Below the pieces are notes generated by a model, which was not told the DNA's origin, searched no databases, and was given only the letters and a program-made list of their open reading frames with translations. From Dyella dinghuensis (GTDB taxonomy: Bacteria; Pseudomonadota; Gammaproteobacteria; Xanthomonadales; Rhodanobacteraceae): 64,000 nt of DNA. The DNA lies in the NCBI RefSeq assembly GCF_003977615.1, contig NZ_RYZR01000007.1, positions 434,001-498,000 on the forward strand, read 5' to 3'. A program made the position numbers and the translations under genes. Positions 31,112 to 39,638 of the stretch are shown in pieces. The number at the start of each line of letters is the position of its first letter. Within the stretch, counting starts at the first letter, position 1.

Positions 31112-31576
31112 CTAGGATTTTGGCTTCGGTTGCGCGTCCTGCGGATGCATCGCCTTGATGTCATCCGCAGTGATGCTGTCGGTGTAGTGATTGCCAAAAT
31201 GCGTGCGCACATAGTTGATGACATCGGCGATCTGCGCATCCGTCAACATGACGCCGCCAGCGAAACCGTCGCCGCGTGTTGGTTTCGTGACAAACGAAGG
31301 CATGTCGTGCCGCCCGAAAAGAATCACCGCTGCCATGTATGGCGCTGACACCAGCTTCGGATTGCCAGCGAGAGCGGGGTAGGTACCGGCTCCGGTGGCG
31401 CCTTTGGCATCGGGCATGTGGCAGCCCTGGCAGATGTTGTGGAAGATCGCCTCGCCGTTGGCATTTTTCAGCGTGTCTCGCGTATAGAGCACGCTATCTG
31501 AAGATTGAGCGTATGCGGCGCTGATGCAACCGAAAAGACACGCCGCGCCGAGTAGCCGTGCACATAACGACTTCAT
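31112..31576 (-). CDS. Secreted class I c-type cytochrome
   Basis: 154 residues with a Sec signal peptide (ending AAYAQ at residue 24). There is one haem c site, CQGCH at 49-53, and a probable axial Met92 in RHDMPSF. The start (ATG 31576) overlaps the stop of the upstream FAD oxidase by 4 bases. The two are therefore translationally coupled, and the cytochrome is the likely electron acceptor or partner of that enzyme. A longer frame upstream to 31711 lies wholly inside the oxidase gene and was rejected. Confidence 0.9.
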   Translation of the reverse strand: MKSLCARLLGAACLFGCISAAYAQSSDSVLYTRDTLKNANGEAIFHNICQGCHMPDAKGATGAGTYPALAGNPKLVSAPYMAAVILFGRHDMPSFVTKPTRGDGFAGGVMLTDAQIADVINYVRTHFGNHYTDSITADDIKAMHPQDAQPKPKS

Positions 31577-33183
31577 ACCGCGCCTCCAGCCATCACTCGC
31601 TGATGCAGGCGCTCGATCAAATCCAGCGCCGAAGTAACCGCACCCTCCTGCCACGCCGGCAGATACGAAGCGTGTTCGCCCGCGAGCGCGATACGTCCAT
31701 CGATCTGGCAAAGATTGTCATAGTGCTTGTCGCGCAACTCATCCGACCACGCTGCAAAGCAGCCTAGCGTGAAAGGTGAACGATGCCATGCGACCGCGAC
31801 GCCGTTGTCGAATTCCGCCTTGTATTGCGGATGGATTTGCGCGCCGTATTCGACCGTTCGGCGGATGCGTTCGGCCGGGTCCATCGCCGTAAATTCGTAG
31901 GCGTTGAGTCCCCACAGGTAGCCACCCAACAGCACACCCTTGCCGCTGCTGTTGAAGTCGCAACTGGGGTAACTGATGTTGTTGATGGGAAGATCGGTAG
32001 CCGTGATGCCACCGAAGATATCGTCATCTTCTTCCCAGAAGCGGCGCTTGAATTGCAGGCCGACCTTCACGGTGCCCGCATAGGGCACCGCAGCAATCGC
32101 CTCCGCCATCGCGGGACCAACGTTGATGGGAAGTTGACTGAGAATGGAAAGTGGAATCGTGCAGATGCACCAGTCGGCACGCGCTTTTTGCGTGCTGCCG
32201 GGATGATGTGAATCTTCATAAGTCACGCTGACGCCATGTTCATCTTGCTGGATGGCGGTGACCTTTGCGTTGTAGCGAATCACGCCGTGCAGCTCGCGGC
32301 CGAATGCTTCGCCGATGCGTCCCATGCCGCCCACGGGTTGGAGCAGCGTGGTTTGGAATTCGTAGTTTTCGCCTTCCGTCAGGCCCTTCCAGAGATGCGA
32401 GCTCAGGACATCGTGAAACTGCAAAGGCTGTGATGAGATGGGCTTGCCGGAGAGACCGCCACCGGGTGCCTTGTCGAACCCGCGCCGATTGCTCGTTTGC
32501 GGACTCGATACGTACGCGTAGTTTTTATCGAGCGCACCCCAATCGCGCAGCGAATCCAGCAGGATGGCCTGATCGTCCTTGCTCAGTGGCGTATCGAGCT
32601 TGCCTTGCTGCGTGGATTTGGCCAGAAGCTCCGCGGTGTAGCCGCGATAGTCGGCATTGATGGTGCGATAGCGTTGCGGCTTGCCGTCAAAGGCGTTGCT
32701 GTTGTGCACGTACGCGTTGTGATTGATCTGCACGAACGGTTCGAGCGGTACCCCGAGCTTCTTGCAGTAATCGAGGATGCCGCGATGGTGGTAGGGAATA
32801 CGCCACGGACCGGGGTTGAAGTACAGGCCGCGATCGAACTGGCAATGCTGCGTACGACCGCCCAGTTCCGTGTACGTATCGCCGCCGCGCAGCGACCAGT
32901 TGCGGCCGCCCGGACGAGCGTTGTACTCCAGCACGCTCACCTTGTAGCCAGCCTTGCGCAATTCGTAGGCGACCACCATGCCGGCCAGCCCGGCGCCAAG
33001 AATCAGCACCGATGCGCCCTGCGGCGCACCTTCCAGCTTCGGCGTGCCCTTGTACGGCGACTGTGCGGCGAAGCCAAGGCTGCTCATGGCCTGATACATC
33101 ACCGCGCCACCGGCGCTCAGTCCGATCATGCGCAGCAAATCGCGGCGCGTCATCGTCGATTCGGAACCTTCCCCTTGCATCAC
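31573..33183 (-). CDS. Tat-exported flavin monoamine oxidase / L-amino-acid-oxidase-like protein
   Basis: 536 residues. A twin-arginine signal (TRRDLLRMIGLSAGG, about 12-26) implies folded export with FAD bound. The Rossmann motif is VLILGAGLAGMVVAYEL, followed by LEYNARPGGRNWS (about 59-97). The C-terminal FAD-binding GRIALAGEHASYLPAWQEGAV motif is typical of the amine oxidase superfamily. The substrate is an amine or amino acid by family; which one is not visible. Pairing with a c-type cytochrome suggests it may work as a dehydrogenase feeding electrons to the respiratory chain rather than as an O2-using oxidase. ATG 33153 is a possible alternative start just before the Tat motif. Confidence 0.88.
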   Translation of the reverse strand: MMQGEGSESTMTRRDLLRMIGLSAGGAVMYQAMSSLGFAAQSPYKGTPKLEGAPQGASVLILGAGLAGMVVAYELRKAGYKVSVLEYNARPGGRNWSLRGGDTYTELGGRTQHCQFDRGLYFNPGPWRIPYHHRGILDYCKKLGVPLEPFVQINHNAYVHNSNAFDGKPQRYRTINADYRGYTAELLAKSTQQGKLDTPLSKDDQAILLDSLRDWGALDKNYAYVSSPQTSNRRGFDKAPGGGLSGKPISSQPLQFHDVLSSHLWKGLTEGENYEFQTTLLQPVGGMGRIGEAFGRELHGVIRYNAKVTAIQQDEHGVSVTYEDSHHPGSTQKARADWCICTIPLSILSQLPINVGPAMAEAIAAVPYAGTVKVGLQFKRRFWEEDDDIFGGITATDLPINNISYPSCDFNSSGKGVLLGGYLWGLNAYEFTAMDPAERIRRTVEYGAQIHPQYKAEFDNGVAVAWHRSPFTLGCFAAWSDELRDKHYDNLCQIDGRIALAGEHASYLPAWQEGAVTSALDLIERLHQRVMAGGAV

Positions 33184-33280
33184 TCACCCCAGCAACAACC
33201 AAGCCTTCAGCACATCGCATCTGGCGTACTTGCAACAGTGACGAAAGGCATGCTGGACGCGACCAGATTCATCGTGCGCC

Positions 33281-33754
33281 TCAATGCGTCGGTTTGGCGA
33301 GCCTCAGCAGATCGACGTGGTAACCGGCCGCTTCATAAAGCGCCCGTGCACGCTCATTGCCCGGAAAAACCGCCAGCGTCACCAGCTGACATTGATGTTC
33401 GCGCGCCCAGTCTTCGGCGTGGGCGATCAGCGCCTTGCCGACACCCTGACCTTCGTGGCGTGGCGAAACGGCCAGATCGGAAATGTGGCAGTTGATGCGG
33501 CCGTTGAAGTAATCCTGCGTCTTCTGCAGATGAATGAACCCGACACGATCGCCATCGTCATTTTCGGCGACGAACACGTAACTGTTGGCGGGTTGTTCGT
33601 CCAGCTGGCGGCTTAAATCCTTGCGAATGCCGTCGATGCATTCATGTCGCTTGCGCCATTTGGGCAGTGAGAAATCCACGAAACGTGGAACCAGGGCAAG
33701 GATGAAGTCGTCGTCATCCTCGGCGAGACGGATAAGAAAATGAATGTCGCTCAT
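33281..33754 (-). CDS. GNAT-family N-acetyltransferase
   Basis: 157 residues with the acetyl-CoA-binding core of the GNAT fold: strand 4 ISDLAVSPRHEGQGVGKALI (about 91-110, with the Q/R-x-x-G-x-G/A loop) and the late FPGNERARALYEAAGY motif. The substrate is unknown. It lies between the secreted oxidase and the CocE gene on the same strand with gaps of about 100 and 150 bp. Confidence 0.9.
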   Translation of the reverse strand: MSDIHFLIRLAEDDDDFILALVPRFVDFSLPKWRKRHECIDGIRKDLSRQLDEQPANSYVFVAENDDGDRVGFIHLQKTQDYFNGRINCHISDLAVSPRHEGQGVGKALIAHAEDWAREHQCQLVTLAVFPGNERARALYEAAGYHVDLLRLAKPTH

Positions 33755-33905
33755 CGTCGAACGGGGAATGTGAGAACGGGTAGCCCCGGTTCTACACCCA
33801 AGCGGGTTCGCGAGGGAAGTACCGAATGGATATCGCTTCGATTTTTCGTTGGCCTACACGATCTTCCTCCCCTCGTGATGAGGAGAGGAAGTGAACATGA
33901 TGTCA

Positions 33906-35879
33906 TCAATGGCTGATGACGGGCAGTGCGATGTAACTGGCCTGTGCGGGCGCGTGATAAATGCGCTGCGTGGCTTTCTGATAGTCACCCGGCTTGGCCC
34001 AGAAGATATTCGGCACAAAGGTCTGCGGATTGCGGTCGTAGAGCGGGAACCAGCTCGACTGCACCTGCACCATCACGCGATGACCCGGCAGAAAAACGTG
34101 ATTGGCCGCGGGAAGATTGATGCTGTACGCCAGCGGCTGATTCGCGGCGATCGGTTTGGGATTGTCAAAACCTTCACGATAACGGCCGCGCAAAATATCC
34201 ATCGAAATCGCCAGCTGATAGCCGCCCATCTCCGGTTGAGCGGATACCTGATCGGGATACACGTCGATCACTTTCACGACCCAGTCGCTGTCGGTGCCGC
34301 TGGTGGATGCGACCAGATGCGCAACCGGCGCACCGCTGATCACAAGCGGCTCGGTCAGCACATCGGAAACATAGGTCACGACATCCGTGCGGCCCGACGC
34401 TTCGCGTTGATCGTCCACCAGCCACTGCGGCCATGTCAGGCCACCGTCGTAGCCAACCGGCTGGATCGGTCGTGCACGGAACGGCACCGGGTGCGCAGGA
34501 TCGGAGACGTATTCGTCATACGCCGAGCTGCCAGCCGGTGCGCTGAAGCCGAGCTTGTTGTCCGGCAGCAGATACAGCGCACGACTCTTCGTTGCGCAAC
34601 CATCCTCGCAGGCGAGCGGCCAACGACTCAAACGTTGCCATTGATTGGCGCCCGTTTGATAAGCCGTGACCGGTGCAATGTCCGCTTTAGGCGCACCGTC
34701 CTTGAGATATTGCGCGAGGTACGGACGCAGGATGTGCTCGCGGAAATATTTAGATGTGTCGCTGCCGAATCGAATCGCGCCCAGCGAACTGCCTTCCTCG
34801 ATTTCCTGACCGTGATGCCACGGGCCCATCACCAGCTTCACCATGTCGCCGTTCTTGTCTTTCGGCTTGATCGCGCGATACACCGCAAGCGCGCCGTAAA
34901 TATCTTCCTGATCCCACAGGCTGTGCACGAGCATGGTGGGTACTTTCAATGGCTGCGCGGCAAGTATCTTGTCGACCGCCTGATCGCTCCAGAACGAATC
35001 GTACGCCGGATGCGCGATCGTCTTCTGCCAGAAACCAAGTTGTTCCATGCCGTACTGACGGCCGAGTTCGCCCACGGAACCGGCCTGCATGAACAGGTCG
35101 TATTCATCGTGATAACTGGTCCACCACTTGACGCTGTTGTCGCGCGTGGCTACCTGTTCGTAGATGTAAGACATGTTCTGCGCGCGGAACGCGCCTTGAT
35201 GGAACCAGTCGTCGCCCATCCAGCCGTCGACCATCGGATTCATCGGCACGGCGACTTTCAGCGCAGGATGTGGATTCACCAGCGACATCAGCGGTTCGAA
35301 ACCGTCGTACGAAATGCCGATGGTGCCGACTTTTCCGTTCGATTCGGGAATGTTTTTCACGAGCCAGTCGATGGTGTCGTACGTATCGGTGGCATCATCG
35401 ACAGGCGTGGGATTGAGCGGCCCATGCACGGGCCGGTTCATCACGTAATCGCCGCCGGAGCCGTACTTGCCGCGGATGTCCTGAATCACGCGGATATAGC
35501 CGTCCTCGACAATCACATCGGTCGCGTTGTCGTAGCCTTCGAGCATCGGACCAAGGTGACCGCTCATCACGTGATGCGTGAGCTCTTTCGCATCGTACGG
35601 CGTGCGCGTGAGCACGATACCCTCGTGCTTGGCGCTTTTCGGAATCAGGATGACGGTGTTGAGCTTGACGCCGTCACGCATCGGGATCATCACGTCGCGT
35701 TCGACGTAATCGTAGCTACTGGTGACCGGCGTGAATTTGGCGGGTGTTTCGCTTGGGTAGTTGGGGTATTGCGGAGGAGGCGTATCCGTCGCCATGGCAG
35801 TGCTGCTCAAGGTCAGCAGCAGGGTAAGCAATGCAGGCTTCCGCCCGCACCATGCGATCACGGCACGACTCGACTTCAT
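33906..35879 (-). CDS. Secreted CocE/NonD-family alpha/beta hydrolase
   Basis: 657 residues. The start is ATG 35879 with GGGGAG 6-7 bases upstream and a Sec signal peptide ending SSTAMA (about residue 32). The alpha/beta-hydrolase domain has nucleophile Ser190 in the GISYDGF elbow, later LVHSLWDQEDIYGA (candidate Asp) and MGPWHHGQEIEEG (candidate His). A C-terminal jelly-roll of the X-Pro dipeptidyl-peptidase type follows. Family members cleave esters, beta-lactam esters, amides or X-Pro peptides. An open frame reaches 36239, but it runs through a palindromic repeat and was rejected. Confidence 0.9.
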   Translation of the reverse strand: MKSSRAVIAWCGRKPALLTLLLTLSSTAMATDTPPPQYPNYPSETPAKFTPVTSSYDYVERDVMIPMRDGVKLNTVILIPKSAKHEGIVLTRTPYDAKELTHHVMSGHLGPMLEGYDNATDVIVEDGYIRVIQDIRGKYGSGGDYVMNRPVHGPLNPTPVDDATDTYDTIDWLVKNIPESNGKVGTIGISYDGFEPLMSLVNPHPALKVAVPMNPMVDGWMGDDWFHQGAFRAQNMSYIYEQVATRDNSVKWWTSYHDEYDLFMQAGSVGELGRQYGMEQLGFWQKTIAHPAYDSFWSDQAVDKILAAQPLKVPTMLVHSLWDQEDIYGALAVYRAIKPKDKNGDMVKLVMGPWHHGQEIEEGSSLGAIRFGSDTSKYFREHILRPYLAQYLKDGAPKADIAPVTAYQTGANQWQRLSRWPLACEDGCATKSRALYLLPDNKLGFSAPAGSSAYDEYVSDPAHPVPFRARPIQPVGYDGGLTWPQWLVDDQREASGRTDVVTYVSDVLTEPLVISGAPVAHLVASTSGTDSDWVVKVIDVYPDQVSAQPEMGGYQLAISMDILRGRYREGFDNPKPIAANQPLAYSINLPAANHVFLPGHRVMVQVQSSWFPLYDRNPQTFVPNIFWAKPGDYQKATQRIYHAPAQASYIALPVISH

Positions 35880-36018
35880 GGTGACTCCCCGTTGGATATG
35901 CCGGCTTAGCGTAATGGGTATGTGCCGGTAGTGGGGGGAAACAGTCACCGTGACTTTCGGCACCGCGCGGCCACGAGCCGACTCGCTGCCGTCAAATCCC
36001 TCATCGTCATCAAGTCTC

Positions 36019-36171
36019 CTCACCGTCATTCCGGCGAAGGCCGGAATCCAGTGACTGTCGCGCCTGCCAATGTCATTTCGCCTGAAACTCGTTGACTGAC
36101 AATGCACGAATGTCTCGCACATATCGGCCATAACGCCACTGGATTCCGGCCTTCGCCGGAATGACGGTGAG
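36019..36171. repeat. REPIN-type element: perfect 35-bp inverted repeat
   Basis: The 35 bases at 36019-36053 are the exact reverse complement of 36137-36171, with 83 bp between. Each arm contains the small palindrome TTCCGGC-GAAG-GCCGGAA and GTCATTCCGGCG. These are hallmarks of REP sequences mobilised by RAYT transposases. Two REPs in inverted order form a REPIN. Confidence 0.9.
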
Positions 36172-36194
36172 GGTGCGGTGAGGTGATGAGGCAT

Positions 36195-36225
36195 AAAAAA
36201 CGCCCGGGCTAGCCGGGCGTTTTTT
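36195..36225. terminator. Terminator after the acyl-CoA dehydrogenase gene
   Basis: ACGCCCGG (36200-36207) pairs with CCGGGCGT (36213-36220) around a 5-base loop. Six A residues lie on one side and six T residues on the other, so it can work in both directions. It lies 20 bases past the stop of the minus-strand acyl-CoA dehydrogenase gene. Confidence 0.9.
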
Positions 36226-36244
36226 GTTACATGTAACAAGCGGA

Positions 36245-38017
36245 TCAGGCAATCGCAGGCAGCGTCGCAACACCCGCTTCAATCGCTGCTTTGTGCAAAT
36301 GCGTACGTGGCAGAACGCGTGCGAAGAAGAACGCCGCCGTATCGCGCTTGGCTTGCTTGAACGCTGGCTGTTGCGAGCTCTTCTCTGCCGCAGCCACCGC
36401 GCGCGCCCAGAAGTAGGCGAGCGTGATGTAACCGCTGTAGTAGAGATAATCGTTGGCCGCCGCGCCGAGTTCTTCCGGATTGGTTTGAATCAGCTGCGCC
36501 AGCTTCATCGTCAACTCGCCCCATTCCTTCGCCAATGCACCGAGCGGGCCGATATACGGGCGCAGCGCCTCGTCCTGCGCATGCGCTTTGCAGAACGCGC
36601 CGACTTCGGCGAGGAAGTGCTGCAGGCCAACGCCCTTGAGCTGAAGAATTTTGCGGCCGAGCAGGTCGGCCGCCTGAATACCGGTGGTGCCTTCGTACAG
36701 CGTGATGATGCGTGCATCGCGAACGAACTGCTCTACGCCGTTTTCCACGATAAAGCCGTGGCCGCCGTAGACCTGCAGGGCTTCCTTCGTGCATTCCTGC
36801 GCGAGCTCGGTCACCACGCCCTTGGCAATCGGAATCAGGAAGGCAAGTAATTCGCTGGCTTTCTGACGCGTTGCTTCATCGGCGCCACGCGCTTCGATGT
36901 CGGTCTGCAGGGCCGAATACAGCAGCAACATGCGCGAGCCTTCCACCAGGGCACGCTGCGTCAGCAGCATGCGGCGCACGTCCGGCTGCACCAGCAGATT
37001 GTCGGCGGGTTTGTCGGGGAATTTCGGGCCGGAGAGCGAGCGCGACTGCAGACGCTCGCGCGCGTAGTTGAGGCTGTTCTGCCATGCGCGCTCCGATAGC
37101 GCGAGACCTTGCACGCCCACCGAAAGACGCGCGGCATTCATCATGGTGAACATCGCAGCCAGGCCCTTGTGCGGCTGGCCAATCAGAAAACCTTCGGCCT
37201 CATCGAAGTTCATCACGCAGGTTGCCGAACCGCGAATGCCCATCTTGTGTTCGATCGCGCCGGCGTAAACATTGTTGCGCTCGCCGGGCTTGCCGTCTTT
37301 CACCTTGAACTTCGGCACGATGAACATCGAAATGCCACGGCTGCCCGCTGGCGCATCGGGCAGGCGCGCAAGCACGAGGTGAATGATGTTTTCAGCCAGA
37401 TCATGATCGCCCGCGCTGATGAAGATCTTGGTACCGGTGATCTTGTAGCTGCCATCGCCAACAGGTTCGGCGCGTGTCTTCAGCAGACCCAGATCCGAAC
37501 CGGCCTGCGGTTCGGTGAGACACATGGTGCCCGTCCACTCGCCGGCTACGATGGGCTTCAGATACGTGTGCTGCTGGTCCTCGGTGCCGTGCATTTCCAG
37601 TGCATGGCAGGCGCCTTCCGAGAGCAACGGGTACAGGCTCCAGGAAAGATTGCCCGACTGGAAAAATTCGGTGGTCGCCACACCCATCACCGACGGCAAT
37701 GCCTGACCACCGAACGCTTCCGCCATCGTCAGGCCGGCCCAGCCGCCCTCGGAGAACTGGCGGAAGGCTTCCTTGAAGCCTTTCGGTGTGGTGACGCTGC
37801 GCGTGGCCTTGTCGTAATGACAGCCTTCCTCATCGCCCGGCGAGTTGGTGGGCGCAAGCACCTGCTCGCTGAGCTTGCCTGCTTCTTCCAGCACCGCATC
37901 GAGCAGATCGCGCGTGTGACCGTCACCCCCTTGCAGCTTGGTGAGCACGGTTTCGGCATCGAGCACATCGAAAAGCGCAAAGCGCTGATCGTCGAGGGGG
38001 GCTTTGTACAGAGTCAT
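36245..38017 (-). CDS. Acyl-CoA dehydrogenase with C-terminal extension
   Basis: FAD-dependent acyl-CoA dehydrogenase of 590 residues, about 200 longer than the classical enzyme. The extra length is a C-terminal domain as in the DmdC-like branch. Visible motifs: CLTEPQAGSDLG and GTKIFISAGDHD (FAD/substrate loops, about 166-205), VYGGHGFIVENGVEQFVRD and the catalytic Glu in ITLYEGTTGIQA. It probably oxidises medium or long acyl-CoAs in beta-oxidation. It is the second gene after a lipoprotein gene (36-bp gap), with a PsrA-like operator in front of the pair. Confidence 0.92.
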   Translation of the reverse strand: MTLYKAPLDDQRFALFDVLDAETVLTKLQGGDGHTRDLLDAVLEEAGKLSEQVLAPTNSPGDEEGCHYDKATRSVTTPKGFKEAFRQFSEGGWAGLTMAEAFGGQALPSVMGVATTEFFQSGNLSWSLYPLLSEGACHALEMHGTEDQQHTYLKPIVAGEWTGTMCLTEPQAGSDLGLLKTRAEPVGDGSYKITGTKIFISAGDHDLAENIIHLVLARLPDAPAGSRGISMFIVPKFKVKDGKPGERNNVYAGAIEHKMGIRGSATCVMNFDEAEGFLIGQPHKGLAAMFTMMNAARLSVGVQGLALSERAWQNSLNYARERLQSRSLSGPKFPDKPADNLLVQPDVRRMLLTQRALVEGSRMLLLYSALQTDIEARGADEATRQKASELLAFLIPIAKGVVTELAQECTKEALQVYGGHGFIVENGVEQFVRDARIITLYEGTTGIQAADLLGRKILQLKGVGLQHFLAEVGAFCKAHAQDEALRPYIGPLGALAKEWGELTMKLAQLIQTNPEELGAAANDYLYYSGYITLAYFWARAVAAAEKSSQQPAFKQAKRDTAAFFFARVLPRTHLHKAAIEAGVATLPAIA

Positions 38018-38053
38018 GGCGTCATCTCTCGTGGAACAGGTGCGATGAATCGG

Positions 38054-38551
38054 TCACCGGAATGTGTTGGGTATCCCGGGTACCGGCGAAAGGTAATCGT
38101 TGTGGCTAAACGCGAAATCGCGCGGATTCTTGTTGTCCGGGCGATCTTCAAGATTCGGGGCGCAATGGATCGTGCCTTCGATGTCGTAGGCAATCTGTCC
38201 GGCGCTGCCCTTGCCGGCGATGGCTTGCAAGGCCTGCGTCATCGGCGGGGTCGGCAGCACATCGATCTGCAGGACATCGCCGGCGAACGAAGGAATATCC
38301 GTGCTGAAGACCGAATGCAGCCGCACGGGAATACCGTTCGCCACCTGGAAGCTGCCCTCGATGGACTGGTAATTCATGCCGGTGTAGCTGTTGTTCTGGA
38401 TGCGCAGGGTGAGTTGCCAGGTGCCATCCGGCTGCACATGCATCTGCTGGATCGAGATCGTCGGCGGAAACACGCTCTGGCGCGGCGGACCGCACGCCGC
38501 CAACCCGCAAACCAGCAGAACAAGGGCCAATCCGTGGAGCAGTCGTTTCAT
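38054..38551 (-). CDS. Small lipoprotein, LEA-14-like beta-sandwich
   Basis: 165 residues with a clear lipoprotein signal peptide (lipobox LAAC, Cys20). The rest looks like a single beta-sandwich (WQLTLRIQNNSYTGMNYQSIEGSF) of water-stress/LEA-14 character; the role is unknown. GAGGTGATC precedes the ATG. It is transcribed ahead of the acyl-CoA dehydrogenase gene, and the operator at 38561-38576 lies only 10 bases upstream of its start codon. Confidence 0.82.
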   Translation of the reverse strand: MKRLLHGLALVLLVCGLAACGPPRQSVFPPTISIQQMHVQPDGTWQLTLRIQNNSYTGMNYQSIEGSFQVANGIPVRLHSVFSTDIPSFAGDVLQIDVLPTPPMTQALQAIAGKGSAGQIAYDIEGTIHCAPNLEDRPDNKNPRDFAFSHNDYLSPVPGIPNTFR

Positions 38552-38560
38552 GGGATCACC

Positions 38561-38576
38561 TCAAACGATTGTTTGA
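38561..38576 (-). promoter_or_regulatory. PsrA-like palindromic operator
   Basis: TCAAAC-GATT-GTTTGA is a perfect 6+6 inverted repeat. The described PsrA (fatty-acid-responsive TetR regulator of Pseudomonas) motif is G/CAAAC-N2-4-GTTTG/C. It overlaps a -10-like TATATT on the minus strand (38576-38581) and precedes the lipoprotein/acyl-CoA dehydrogenase operon, as expected for a fatty-acid-relieved repressor site. Confidence 0.7.
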
Positions 38577-38745
38577 ATATATCAGGGAATGAAGCCGGTG
38601 GAAGGGACATTTTGAAGCCCTAACGTTTGAAACTCTCGGCGAGATACATCCATAGACTGACCTCGCAACCGGCGCCGAGTGCGATTCCCATCGTCACGCA
38701 GAACGGGCATGATTAGTGGTTACGTCCCTCTGATCCCGGTAAGCC

Positions 38746-39222
38746 ATGTCACGTCGCATCGTCGCTCGTCGTTCGCCCATCCATGGAAATGGTGTTTTCG
38801 CTGTCGCCCCGATCAAAAAGGGCGAGGAAATCATCGAATACAAGGGCACCCTGATGACTCACGACGAGGCCGACGAAATGTATGGCGACGGCGGCGAGAC
38901 CGGTCATACGTTCCTGTTCACCCTCAACGATGAGTACATCATCGACGCTAACCGCAAGGGCGGTGTTGCGCGCTGGATCAATCACAGCTGCAACCCCAAT
39001 TGCGAGGCCTTTGTCGAAGAGCACGAGGGCGGCAATCGCCGTAAGGATCGCGTGATCATCGAGGCCAAGCGCAACATCAAGGCGGGCGAAGAGCTCACCT
39101 ACGACTACGGCATCGTGCTCGAAGTGCCGCACACGGCCCGTTTGAAGAAGAAGTGGGTGTGCCTGTGTGGCTCGCCCAAGTGCACCGGGACGCTGCTCAA
39201 GCCTAAGCGCGCCGCCAAGTAA
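38746..39222 (+). CDS. SET-domain lysine methyltransferase-like protein
   Basis: 158 residues forming a compact SET plus post-SET unit. The SAM-binding HGNGVFA is at about 13-19, the signature NHSCNPNCE at 79-87 and the catalytic Tyr segment ELTYDYG at about 116-122. A post-SET zinc cluster follows in CLCGSPKC (Cys139, Cys141, Cys146). All catalytic residues of protein-lysine methyltransferases are retained. Bacterial targets are mostly unknown; candidates include histone-like or ribosomal proteins. The ribosome-binding site is weak. It stands alone, followed by a broken DJ-1 gene. Confidence 0.92.
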   Translation: MSRRIVARRSPIHGNGVFAVAPIKKGEEIIEYKGTLMTHDEADEMYGDGGETGHTFLFTLNDEYIIDANRKGGVARWINHSCNPNCEAFVEEHEGGNRRKDRVIIEAKRNIKAGEELTYDYGIVLEVPHTARLKKKWVCLCGSPKCTGTLLKPKRAAK

Positions 39223-39255
39223 AGGGCGCCACGCCGGTCTCACTGCCTGCATACT

Positions 39256-39495
39256 TTGTCTCTATCGCAGGCCGTTCACACTGCTGATTGCCACGGTCCC
39301 TGGACCCTGGTCGACGCCGAGCGGGTTAAAGGCCGTAAGGTTACGTCGCTGCCTTCCATTCGCAAGAATCTGGAGAACGCCGGCGCGCGCTGGGGAGATA
39401 TTGAGGTCGTTCAGGATGGCAATCTGATTACAAGCCGTAGGCCCGACGACATAGCTGCCTCCAGTCGCACGCTCACCGATGCGCTAAGCACCTGA
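39256..39495 (+). pseudogene. C-terminal remnant of a DJ-1/PfpI-family protein
   Basis: The 79 codons from TTG 39256 match only the last half of a PfpI/YhbO-type protein. The nucleophile-elbow segment [12 protein letters not shown] is followed by [18 protein letters not shown] and [12 protein letters not shown]. Full proteins have about 170-190 residues, so roughly the first 100 are missing and no good start or ribosome-binding site is visible. It begins 33 bp after the SET gene stop. A short expressed protein cannot be excluded, but a deletion remnant is more likely. Confidence 0.75.
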
Positions 39496-39561
39496 TCCTC
39501 AAGCGGCCGCCAGCATCGTTACAGCTGCTAAAACGACCTGCAGGGAGAAGGGTGCAGCGCC

Positions 39562-39592
39562 TTGCATCGGCCGTCTTTGTTGCTTCTATACT
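39562..39592 (+). promoter_or_regulatory. Candidate promoter of the RDD/SpoIIM/MoxR gene cluster
   Basis: TTGCAT at 39562-39567 and TATACT at 39587-39592 are spaced by 19 bp, 47 bp before the first RDD start. GGGGGAAG precedes that ATG. The spacing is slightly long, so this is moderate evidence. Confidence 0.45.
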
Positions 39593-39638
39593 GGGACGTA
39601 GCACCAGCGAGGGGTTGGTGCTCGGATAGGGGGAAGCC

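Larger units (their letters stand above)
35880..36244. other. Intergenic region upstream of the CocE gene
   Basis: 365 bp without a gene. It holds the CocE ribosome-binding site, a REP-type inverted repeat (36019-36171), a bidirectional terminator (36195-36225) and a short TTACATGTAA palindrome at 36227-36236. No clear sigma-70 promoter was recognised. Confidence 0.6.

Noticed and set aside
33891-35909. 672-codon plus-strand frame opposite the CocE gene
   Set aside because: An Arg/His-rich shadow translation with no start signal; the minus-strand gene is well supported.
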